Assembly: GCA_017958585.1 (NCBI GenBank)
Contig: JAGDCK010000131.1
Span: 1-7,568, forward strand
DNA length: 7,568 bases
Direction of reading: 5' to 3'
Source of the DNA: Lachnospiraceae bacterium
GTDB lineage: Bacteria > Bacillota > Clostridia > Lachnospirales > Lachnospiraceae
Under the pieces are notes generated by a model. It was not told the origin of the DNA. It saw only the letters and a program-made list of their open reading frames with translations, and ran no database searches. A program made the translations under genes and the position numbers. This document shows, piece after piece, positions 1 to 6,005 of the stretch (its first letter is position 1; each line of letters starts with the position of its first letter).

Positions 1-505
1 GTCTCAATTTGTTGTAATTTGACAAATATGTATCCAGATAAGGAGTAAGATCCATATAATATCCATCGTCCACTGCGGCATCGAGACCGTCTGCGTAATG
101 GTAACCGTTGTGAGCAATGATATCGGGAAGCTCATCCGATGCGATCATCAGGTTGTAAGCTGTGGGCTCCTCACCGATGGCGGGACAGATTAATTCTATA
201 TGTACATTTGTACGTTTCTCTAACTCCTGGAAGAATTTATTCTCATTGTAATCACTTGTTATGGTAGCCATGTTGCCATCCAATGGAATAAAGAGCTTCA
301 GTGTTGTTTTCTCCTCACAGAGAGGAAGAGTTACTTCATTGGCAGTGATATTCTCGTCTGCTTCAGTCTGAGCAGGGGCGGAACTTTTAGCGGTGCTGTC
401 ATCTGCAACTGATGTTGAACTGTCGGAAGCGCTGCCGCAACCGGAAAGCAATCCCACTACCATGGCAGATGCCATAAGCAGAGCTGAAATCTTTTTGCAT
501 TTCAT
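1..505 (-). CDS. Sugar ABC transporter solute-binding lipoprotein, N-terminal part (3' end outside window)
   Basis: An open frame runs from an ATG at 505-503 to the left edge without a stop (168 codons). The start is supported by a GGAGG ribosome binding site at 513-517, 7 nt upstream. The protein begins MKCKKISALLMASAMVVGLL and continues SGC, a lipoprotein signal peptide with a lipobox ending at Cys23. A Ser/Thr/Ala/Asp-rich linker follows to about residue 55. The mature part has the pattern of LplA-like family 1 extracellular binding proteins: TLKLFIPLDGN, then FFQELEKRTNVHIE, then MIASDELPDII. In the family this protein sits outside the membrane, tethered by lipid, and delivers oligosaccharide to the permeases. 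It is transcribed divergently from the regulator and permeases, which is less common than lying with the permeases in one operon. The sugar cannot be read from this part; beta-glucosides are inferred from the downstream enzymes. The C-terminal lobe is not in the window. Confidence 0.88.
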   Translation of the reverse strand, partial: MKCKKISALLMASAMVVGLLSGCGSASDSSTSVADDSTAKSSAPAQTEADENITANEVTLPLCEEKTTLKLFIPLDGNMATITSDYNENKFFQELEKRTNVHIELICPAIGEEPTAYNLMIASDELPDIIAHNGYHYADGLDAAVDDGYYMDLTPYLDTYLSNYNKLR

Positions 506-510
506 AATAA

Positions 511-517
511 TTCCTCC
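511..517 (-). promoter_or_regulatory. Ribosome binding site of the binding-protein gene
   Basis: The minus strand reads TTGGAGGAATTATT just before the ATG at 505. This strong purine-rich site fixes the start codon. The other nearby ATG (500-498) is in a different frame. Confidence 0.8.
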
Positions 518-574
518 AATAGATTATTTAGTTTGTTTTTTTTCAGAGATCGGATCCGTGAAATCTGATATATT

Positions 575-598
575 AATCATCAATCATCCGGGATGATT
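575..598. promoter_or_regulatory. Candidate operator: perfect 17-bp palindrome plus adjacent direct repeat
   Basis: Positions 582-598 read AATCATCCGGGATGATT, a perfect palindrome with 8-bp arms around a central G at 590. The left half-site AATCATC (582-588) is also repeated directly and immediately upstream at 575-581. Three copies of one heptamer, two direct and one inverted, cover the predicted -10 of the binding-protein promoter. A symmetric operator suggests a dimeric repressor. The direct pair could equally suit a protein with two DNA-binding helices such as an AraC type. An RNA hairpin in the binding-protein leader is another possibility, since the site lies near the predicted transcript start. 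Confidence 0.5.
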
Positions 599-611
599 TT
601 TAAATGGTCAA
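583..611 (-). promoter_or_regulatory. Candidate promoter of the binding-protein gene
   Basis: On the minus strand TTGACC (611-606, five of six bases of the sigma-A -35 consensus) is followed after exactly 17 nt by GATGAT (588-583, four of six of the -10). This predicts a 5' leader of roughly 70 nt before the ATG at 505. The -10 hexamer lies inside the palindrome at 582-598, so a protein bound there would block RNA polymerase. This is motif matching only; an AT-rich region offers alternative -10 hexamers. Confidence 0.5.
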
Positions 612-677
612 TAATGGTTTTATGGTCTCAAAAAGAGAAATAAAAATTCTCCTTTTTTGATTTTCATTCTCAAAAAA
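604..677. repeat. Clustered short repeats in the divergent control region
   Basis: TCTCAAAAA occurs twice in the same orientation, at 626-634 and 668-676, 42 bp apart (about four helical turns). An inverted relative, TTTTTTGA at 653-660, pairs perfectly with TCAAAAAA at 670-677. One direct copy lies 14 bp upstream of the -35 box of each divergent promoter. ATGGT also occurs three times (604-608, 614-618, 622-626). The positions fit activator sites for the AraC-family regulator encoded next door, but the motifs are A/T-rich and short, so chance is a real alternative. Confidence 0.35.
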
Positions 678-687
678 CTACATGAGG

Positions 688-716
688 TTGTGTGAAGTTA
701 TTTTCGCAAGTATAAT
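688..716 (+). promoter_or_regulatory. Candidate promoter of the AraC-family regulator gene
   Basis: A perfect TATAAT at 711-716 is preceded at 17 nt by TTGTGT (688-693). Transcription would begin near 723, giving a leader of only about 20 nt that carries the AGGGAG ribosome binding site (730-735) before the ATG at 744. The -35 box is weak (its first three bases match best), which is compatible with dependence on an activator. Confidence 0.55.
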
Positions 717-743
717 GATAACAATTAAGAGGGAGAAGTTTCA

Positions 744-3026
744 ATGAAAAAGAGCGGGGCATACCAAACATTTCTAAAATCATATCTGATAATGCTGATC
801 CTGCCGATTCTGGTATCGGTTTTCGGATATTTATACTCAAATAAAATGATAGAAGAGGAGGTTCTGGAATACCAGACCACCATCATAAAAAAGACCCAGG
901 GCATCGGGGATCAGATAATTTCCAATCATATGCTGTCAAAGGGTGCGCTTCTGAGCAACAAGTCCTTAAAAAACCTCATGGGTTCCACCGAGTGGAGTGG
1001 AAGTCTGATGTTTGACATAGTTGAACTAAAGGATGTCATCACCGGCATGAAAAACAGTAATTATCTGATGGAAGATGTGCAGGTGTATTTTCCTCAGTCC
1101 GGGGATCTCATAACCACAAAGAGAAGATATCCCGAGAGGCTTACCTATATATATGCGGATGAAGCGGGGCTTCCCTGCGATTATGAGGATATCTTTAACT
1201 TCGGTGTGGCAAGAGGGTATTTTGTGCAGGATGCGGGAACCGAGAACTGCAGGATATATTTCTATGAAAATACATTCTCAAGGACTTACAAAGACGTGCT
1301 GGCCAGCATCGTGACGGTGCTTAGATGGAAAGATGTGGAAGAGATCCTTGGGGACATGGGAACAAATTCCGGCGGAACCATTTTCCTCATAGACAAAAAC
1401 GGCAATATCATAGGAAACAGCAATATGTCCGTTGATATATCCGGATTTAAATACGAATCCCTGACTGAGCCCGGGGAGCTTATGCGAACGGTCATAGACG
1501 GAGAAAAATATGTCAGCTCCTTTATGGGGTCAAATGTCATAGACTTAAAATATGTGATCTGCGTGCCGGAGAGAGACTTTTACAAAAAGAACAACTACAT
1601 GCTTTTAGTCATATTGATAGAACTTTTGATATGCATGGTGATCGGTGTGATGCTGGCTGTGTATCTTGCAAAAAAGAGCTCAAACCCAATCGAGAGGCTG
1701 ATGGCAAAGCTTAATTCATCAAAGCGCGGCGCGGGCGTGGCGGAAGGTAAAATGGCAACGGATCTGGGTGTGGCTTTGTCAAATCTTGCAAATGACTATG
1801 AGGATATGGAGAAGCAGCTTGAAAACCACAACAAGATCTTAAATGAAAAGATGCTCTTTAGCATATTAAACGGCAGAAAACAGACCGGCAAGATAAGTGC
1901 GGAATTCAGGGAAAATATGGACAGGAGGATGGAATCCGAATGGGGTAAGGATCCCTATCGCATAATAGCCATAGGATATATAAACCCGGAGGAGAGTATC
2001 CTGGGAACTGAGGGTAAGGGCTTTACAAACCAGGATATATCACTGTCGTTTTTTGCCATCGAAAATGTGCTTCAGGAGACATTTCTCTCAGAGGGCTGGG
2101 GTATCGTGCTTGAGACTGACAACGTGGTCCTTGCTATAATCAGGGATGACCCGGAGATTTTTGCAAAACTTCAGAATTGTGTGGGATTTTTTGAGGATAT
2201 TTTCAAACTGGATGTCTATGCGGCGATCAGTAAGCCCCATCACGGAGTGGACGAACTCAGCGAGAGCTATGCGGAGGCAATGGCCACCGTGGGATACAAA
2301 TGTTTCTGGGAAGACGAAGTTGACGACATTATTTTCTATGAGGAAAACAGCGACGACGATATTCCATTTGATATAGGAAAATACGCGGATGATATCAAAA
2401 AGCTTAACAACTGCGTGGCCACAAGGGATTATGGCATTGCGAAGGCCCTTCTTGGAAATATGCTTGATGAGGGATTTAAAAAAGATATCAAGAACATGTC
2501 CATAAACCATTGTCAGGCATCCGGCATGATCAGCCTGGTGCTTGGCATATTAAACGGAATCCACACCGATGACGGGGACGATTTTATCAAAAATCTGGAG
2601 GTTCCGGACAGACTGTTTAAGGCGCAATCCATCAATCAGCTAAAGAGCGAGATCGACATGATATTCGACGAGATCATATCCGGATGCGAGGAGCTGGTCG
2701 AGAACAAGATCCCTCAAAAGATACTTGATGCCAAGGATTATATAGACAAAAACTACGCGGATGTGAATCTTTCCATCTCCTCTGTTGCGGATGAGTTTGG
2801 CATCAGCCTTTCCTATATGGGAAGGATGTTCAAAAAATACACCGGAAACGGCATACTCGGGTATCTTCATATGGTGAGGGTATCAAAGTGCAAGGAACTA
2901 TTGGATGAGGGTAAGTCCGTAAAGGACGCTGCAATGCTCAGCGGATTTATCGATTCCAAGTCAATGATCCGAACCTTTAGAAAATATGAGGGTATTACAC
3001 CGGGTCAGTACAAAAAATGTAAATAA
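744..3026 (+). CDS. Membrane-anchored AraC/YesN-family transcriptional regulator with extracellular sensor domain
   Basis: The 760-residue protein has a transmembrane helix at about 10-32, an extracellular segment of roughly 250 residues (33-284) and a second transmembrane helix at about 286-309. A cytoplasmic linker with a probable coiled coil follows (340-370), then a middle region, and a C-terminal AraC-type double helix-turn-helix (about 655-757). The first helix-turn-helix lies in the stretch around LSISSVADEFGISLSYMGRM; the second ends with the typical FRKYEGITPGQYKK. The middle region has the pattern ELSESYAEAMATVGYK (about 504-519), typical of YesN-like and GGDEF-related linker domains. 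The extracellular part most resembles a double Cache ligand-binding domain by layout and by its second strand region (GTIFLIDKNGNIIG, 211-224). Unlike two-component systems, sensing and DNA binding are in one chain, with no histidine kinase or receiver. It lies between the binding-protein and permease genes and probably controls both. The start is supported by AGGGAG at 730-735, 8 nt upstream. Confidence 0.92.
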   Translation: MKKSGAYQTFLKSYLIMLILPILVSVFGYLYSNKMIEEEVLEYQTTIIKKTQGIGDQIISNHMLSKGALLSNKSLKNLMGSTEWSGSLMFDIVELKDVITGMKNSNYLMEDVQVYFPQSGDLITTKRRYPERLTYIYADEAGLPCDYEDIFNFGVARGYFVQDAGTENCRIYFYENTFSRTYKDVLASIVTVLRWKDVEEILGDMGTNSGGTIFLIDKNGNIIGNSNMSVDISGFKYESLTEPGELMRTVIDGEKYVSSFMGSNVIDLKYVICVPERDFYKKNNYMLLVILIELLICMVIGVMLAVYLAKKSSNPIERLMAKLNSSKRGAGVAEGKMATDLGVALSNLANDYEDMEKQLENHNKILNEKMLFSILNGRKQTGKISAEFRENMDRRMESEWGKDPYRIIAIGYINPEESILGTEGKGFTNQDISLSFFAIENVLQETFLSEGWGIVLETDNVVLAIIRDDPEIFAKLQNCVGFFEDIFKLDVYAAISKPHHGVDELSESYAEAMATVGYKCFWEDEVDDIIFYEENSDDDIPFDIGKYADDIKKLNNCVATRDYGIAKALLGNMLDEGFKKDIKNMSINHCQASGMISLVLGILNGIHTDDGDDFIKNLEVPDRLFKAQSINQLKSEIDMIFDEIISGCEELVENKIPQKILDAKDYIDKNYADVNLSISSVADEFGISLSYMGRMFKKYTGNGILGYLHMVRVSKCKELLDEGKSVKDAAMLSGFIDSKSMIRTFRKYEGITPGQYKKCK

Positions 3027-3055
3027 GGTAAAATAATAGGTATCAAATACAGGTA
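3026..3055. repeat. Three AGGTA direct repeats after the regulator gene
   Basis: AGGTA occurs at 3026-3030, 3038-3042 and 3051-3055, at 12- and 13-nt intervals, directly after the regulator stop and about 65 bp upstream of the candidate permease promoter. These could be binding sites for a helix-turn-helix protein. The repeats are only five bases long in AT-rich DNA, so the call is weak. Confidence 0.25.
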
Positions 3056-3100
3056 AAAAAACATAAAATTGCGTATTCTCTTCGAAAAGTGCCCCTACTT

Positions 3101-3134
3101 TTTCACGGCCCGGTTGGCTACAATGAGCGTGAAA
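3101..3134 (+). promoter_or_regulatory. Candidate permease-operon promoter with flanking inverted repeat
   Basis: TACAAT at 3119-3124 resembles a -10 hexamer but has no convincing -35 at 17 nt, so it would need an activator. It is bracketed by a perfect 7-bp inverted repeat, TTTCACG (3101-3107) and CGTGAAA (3128-3134), separated by 20 nt. The repeat could be an operator or form a stem in read-through transcripts from the regulator gene. Permease expression may therefore come from this promoter, from read-through, or from both. No U-rich terminator was seen after the regulator stop at 3026. Confidence 0.35.
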
Positions 3135-3158
3135 TAAAAACACCAAGGGGGTTTTGAT

Positions 3159-4112
3159 GTGAAAGAGAGAAAGAACCAAAAAGCGGACAACGGGTACAGG
3201 AAATATACCAAGGCCGCGATCCGCAAGGATTTTAAGCGCAATTACATTATCTATCTGATGGCATTGCCGACAGTGATCTATTTCATTCTGTTTGCTTACT
3301 TACCTATGAGCGGACTTATCATGGCATTCCAGGATTACAAGCCAAAGATCGGAATCCTGAAAAGCCCGCTTGTGGGAACAAAGCATTTCGTAGCATTTTT
3401 CCACGATCCATTCTTTTTCAGACTTGTGAGAAACACATTTATGATCAGTGTATGGGAGCTTCTGATCGCATTTCCTCTCACGATCATTTTTGCCCTTCTG
3501 TTAAACGAGATAAGGAGCAAAGTGTTTAAACGCACCATTCAGACCATCAGCTATATGCCCTATTTTATCTCCATGGTAGTTGTGGCAGGTATGATAATCG
3601 ATTTTTGCAAATCAAAGGGTGTGCTGACACAGCTGGTGGGGCTTTTTACAAATAACACCCAGAATATCCTAAGTATCCCTTCCTATTGGAGGCCCCTCTA
3701 CATCGGTTCAGGAATATGGCAGGGAATAGGCTTTGGCAGCATCATCTATGTGGCGGCTCTTGCCGGCATCGATCAACAGCTCTATGAGGCAGCAGTAATT
3801 GACGGAGCAAACAGATGGAAGCAGACCTGGTATGTGACACTTCCCGGAATCTCCACCACCATTGTGATCATGCTGATATTAAAGATCGGCTCCATGATGT
3901 CTGTGGGTTATGAGAAAACCATACTTTTATACAATTCGCAGATCTATGAAACAGCGGACATAATCTCAAGCTACGTATACAGAAAAGGTCTGCTGGATTT
4001 CAATTACGGATACAGCAGTGCCGTGAGCTTCTTTAACTCGGTGATAAATTTTGTGCTCTTGCTGATGGCAAACAAGTGCAGCAAAAAGTTCACGGACACG
4101 AGTCTGTTCTAG
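3159..4112 (+). CDS. Sugar ABC transporter permease, LplB-type (CUT1 family)
   Basis: This 317-residue inner-membrane permease has the expected six hydrophobic segments. The first is around IIYLMALPTVIYFILFAYLP (30-49) and is followed by MSGLIMAFQDYKP, characteristic of LplB-like proteins. The cytoplasmic EAA loop that docks the ATPase reads EAAVIDGANRWKQTWYVTLP (210-229). The start is a GTG at 3159-3161, supported by AAGGGGG (3145-3151) 7 nt upstream; the ATG at 3157 is followed at once by a stop. The gene forms a transport pair with the next gene. No ATP-binding subunit is encoded in the window, so a shared MsmX-like ATPase encoded elsewhere is likely, as is usual for CUT1 systems of Firmicutes. 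Confidence 0.93.
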   Translation: MKERKNQKADNGYRKYTKAAIRKDFKRNYIIYLMALPTVIYFILFAYLPMSGLIMAFQDYKPKIGILKSPLVGTKHFVAFFHDPFFFRLVRNTFMISVWELLIAFPLTIIFALLLNEIRSKVFKRTIQTISYMPYFISMVVVAGMIIDFCKSKGVLTQLVGLFTNNTQNILSIPSYWRPLYIGSGIWQGIGFGSIIYVAALAGIDQQLYEAAVIDGANRWKQTWYVTLPGISTTIVIMLILKIGSMMSVGYEKTILLYNSQIYETADIISSYVYRKGLLDFNYGYSSAVSFFNSVINFVLLLMANKCSKKFTDTSLF

Positions 4113-4136
4113 ATTTTTTAAAAATAAGCAGATTAT

Positions 4137-5063
4137 ATGAAAGGTATGGTCATAGATATGAGAAGACATGTTTCTGTTCCAAGGAGAATTTTTGAGATAA
4201 TAAACACTTTATTGTTCATAGGAGTGATCCTGGCCTGCATACTTCCTGTATGGCATGTGGTATGCGCATCCTTCAGCGATGCGGGATGGGTCATCGGCCA
4301 GTCGGGGCTTATATGGCGCATAAAGGGATTTACATTAAAAGGTTACAGTCTGGTATTTCAGAACAAAGATCTGGTCACCGGATATCTGAATACATTTTTC
4401 TATGTTATCACAGCCACGGCCCTGGGGATGTTACTTACGGTCATGGCGGCCTATGCCCTCAGCCGCAAAAATGTGTTGTGGGCAAATGCCATCATGTTTC
4501 TGATCACGTTCACGATGATGTTTAACGGCGGTATGATCGCATACTACATTGTCATCACAAAAGGTCTGCACATGTTTGACACAAGGCTTGCCCTTATCCT
4601 GCCGGTGTGCTTTAGCGCATACAACATGATCATCGTAAGGACTGCCATGGTGGGACTTCCGGAGAGTCTGGTGGAGTCTGCAAAGCTTGACGGAGCGGGG
4701 GAGTTTACCATCCTCTTTAGGATCGTGCAGCCCCTTATGAAAGCGACGATCGCAACGGTGTTCCTCTATTATGTTGTGGCTCATTGGAATTCATGGTTAC
4801 AGGCGTCCATATTTTTGCGTGACAGGACTAAATATCCTTTGCAGCTTGTGCTAAAGGAGATATTGGTAACCGGAGACGTCAGTACCACCATGACGGGAAG
4901 CAGCAATGTCAACACCTCGAATTTCTCGGGGGATCTGATCCTGTACAAGCAGACCGTCAAGTACTGCATAATCGTTGTATCCACACTCCCGATATTCATA
5001 TTCTATCCATTTGTGCAAAAGCATTTTGAATCGGGAGTCATGATCGGAGCCATCAAAGGCTGA
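4137..5063 (+). CDS. Sugar ABC transporter permease, LplC-type (CUT1 family)
   Basis: The second membrane subunit has 308 residues. It has several hydrophobic helices, the family-typical FNGGMIAYYIVITKGLHMFD (129-148), and an EAA-loop variant ESLVESAKLDGAGEFTILFR (176-195). The C-terminus (PFVQKHFESGVMIGAIKG) is typical of LplC/YtcP-like permeases. It follows the first permease after 24 nt and should form the heterodimeric channel with it. The start is uncertain. The ATG at 4137 has no recognisable Shine-Dalgarno sequence, and an in-frame ATG at 4158 has a distant AAAGG (4140-4144), 13 nt upstream. Starting there would remove only seven residues ahead of the conserved part. Translational coupling to the upstream gene is plausible. 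Confidence 0.92.
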   Translation: MKGMVIDMRRHVSVPRRIFEIINTLLFIGVILACILPVWHVVCASFSDAGWVIGQSGLIWRIKGFTLKGYSLVFQNKDLVTGYLNTFFYVITATALGMLLTVMAAYALSRKNVLWANAIMFLITFTMMFNGGMIAYYIVITKGLHMFDTRLALILPVCFSAYNMIIVRTAMVGLPESLVESAKLDGAGEFTILFRIVQPLMKATIATVFLYYVVAHWNSWLQASIFLRDRTKYPLQLVLKEILVTGDVSTTMTGSSNVNTSNFSGDLILYKQTVKYCIIVVSTLPIFIFYPFVQKHFESGVMIGAIKG

Positions 5064-5077
5064 TAATACGAAAAACC

Positions 5078-5106
5078 TTGCTGCCGCCTTTTTAAAGCGG
5101 CAGTAA
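5078..5106 (+). other. Intercistronic RNA hairpin between permease and kinase genes
   Basis: CTGCCGC (5081-5087) pairs perfectly with GCGGCAG (5097-5103) around a 9-nt loop. In RNA the stem extends by a G-U and two U-A pairs to 5078/5106. It lies 14 nt after the permease stop and just before the kinase ribosome binding site. No U-tract follows, so a classical intrinsic terminator is unlikely. An mRNA-processing or stabilising stem that sets different levels of transporter and enzyme message is more likely. Confidence 0.55.
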
Positions 5107-5112
5107 TGATGT

Positions 5113-5118
5113 GAGGAG
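5113..5118 (+). promoter_or_regulatory. Ribosome binding site of the ROK kinase gene
   Basis: GAGGAG ends 5 nt before the ATG at 5124 and lies just downstream of the hairpin at 5078-5106, so it stays accessible when the hairpin forms. Confidence 0.7.
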
Positions 5119-5123
5119 AAAAG

Positions 5124-6005
5124 ATGGAGGGTAAAGAGAAAAAGATAATAGCCCTTGATATAGGAGGGACATTTATAAAATACGGAGTTTTCACCGATTC
5201 CTACAGAGAGCTTAAAAGCGGAAAAGAGGAAACGGTGGTGAGTGTCGACGGATTTTTCAGGCAGATATGCGGGATAGTGGAAAAACTGAGCGAGGAGCAC
5301 GGTGACTACTGCGGCATTGCAGTCAGTGCCCCGGGGTTTATAGACACAAAGACAGGCATAAATACGGACTTTAGCATTGATGAATGCTTTACAAGGCACA
5401 ATCTGAAACGGGAACTGGAGGATATTTTCGACTGCCCGGTGTCCATTGAAAACGACTGCAACTGTGCGGCTCTTGCTGAAAGGGACCTTGGAAGCGGGGC
5501 GGACGGAGAGGACTTTTTGATGATCACTTTGGGAACCGGCATAGGCGGCGCCATTGTGAGGGACAATAAGCTCTATACCGGTGCCAATTTCAAGGCAGGG
5601 GAGCTGGGATTCTGCATACTGGGGCCCGGTAAGGAAGTGGGTGCCACCAGCCTTTTGGTGGATAAAGTCAGCAAATACATAGGGGAAAAGATAAACGGAG
5701 AGTATGTTTTTTCACATATGTACAATGAGGGCATCTCGTATATCTACGAAAAATGGCTGGAGGATCTGGCTGTTGTGATAGGAAACGCCATAGCGCTTCT
5801 TGATCCCAAAAAGGTTCTGATAGGCGGAGGGATAAGTGCAGAGCCTGCATTCATAAACGACCTGAGGGAAAAGATCTACAGCCTGTTCCCCTTCAGGGAA
5901 TATACCCAGATACATCCCTGCCATTTCAAAAACGATGCGGGAAAATGGGGAGCGGTGAGCTTATTCATAGAACAGAATGGAAATAATGAGGTGAAAGCAG
6001 TATGA
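5124..6005 (+). CDS. ROK-family sugar kinase, probably beta-glucoside kinase-like
   Basis: This 293-residue cytoplasmic kinase has the ROK/actin-fold signatures in order: phosphate-1 motif ALDIGGTFIKYGVF (10-23), sugar-site region SAPGFIDTKTG (68-78), ENDCNCAA (109-116) with the catalytic-base aspartate at 111, phosphate-2 LGTGIGGA (136-143), and the adenosine motif VLIGGGIS (231-238). The stretch AGELGF (158-163) keeps the conserved glutamate, but the following histidine of most ROK proteins is Phe, and the zinc-binding CxCGxxGC motif is absent. The protein has no N-terminal helix-turn-helix, so it is an enzyme and not a ROK repressor. Its stop overlaps the start of the GH4 gene by four bases (ATGA). 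Because GH4 6-phospho-beta-glucosidases need a phosphorylated disaccharide and no PTS is present, a beta-glucoside kinase (BglK-like, ATP-dependent 6-phosphorylation) is the best inference. Phosphorylation of glucose or another released monosaccharide is the main alternative. Confidence 0.88.
   Translation: MEGKEKKIIALDIGGTFIKYGVFTDSYRELKSGKEETVVSVDGFFRQICGIVEKLSEEHGDYCGIAVSAPGFIDTKTGINTDFSIDECFTRHNLKRELEDIFDCPVSIENDCNCAALAERDLGSGADGEDFLMITLGTGIGGAIVRDNKLYTGANFKAGELGFCILGPGKEVGATSLLVDKVSKYIGEKINGEYVFSHMYNEGISYIYEKWLEDLAVVIGNAIALLDPKKVLIGGGISAEPAFINDLREKIYSLFPFREYTQIHPCHFKNDAGKWGAVSLFIEQNGNNEVKAV

Noticed and set aside
393..596. Plus-strand open frame across the start of the binding-protein gene
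   Set aside because: It is antisense to the lipoprotein signal peptide and the divergent promoter region, has no ribosome binding site and resembles no protein family.
506..743. Catabolite-responsive (cre) site for CcpA
   Set aside because: I looked for the TGWAANCGNTNWCA pattern in this region and in 3027-3158 and found no convincing match, so carbon catabolite control is not claimed.
2088..2510. 140-codon minus-strand open frame inside the regulator gene
   Set aside because: It lies wholly within a well-supported coding region, has no ribosome site or recognisable domain, and is a by-product of codon use.
744..3026. Sensor histidine kinase
   Set aside because: The two-helix membrane layout resembles one, but no histidine-kinase or ATPase motifs follow. 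The C-terminus is a clear AraC double helix-turn-helix.
4851..5399. 182-codon minus-strand open frame across the permease-kinase junction
   Set aside because: It overlaps the ends of two clear genes and the hairpin between them, and its translation looks random and Cys/His/Tyr-rich.
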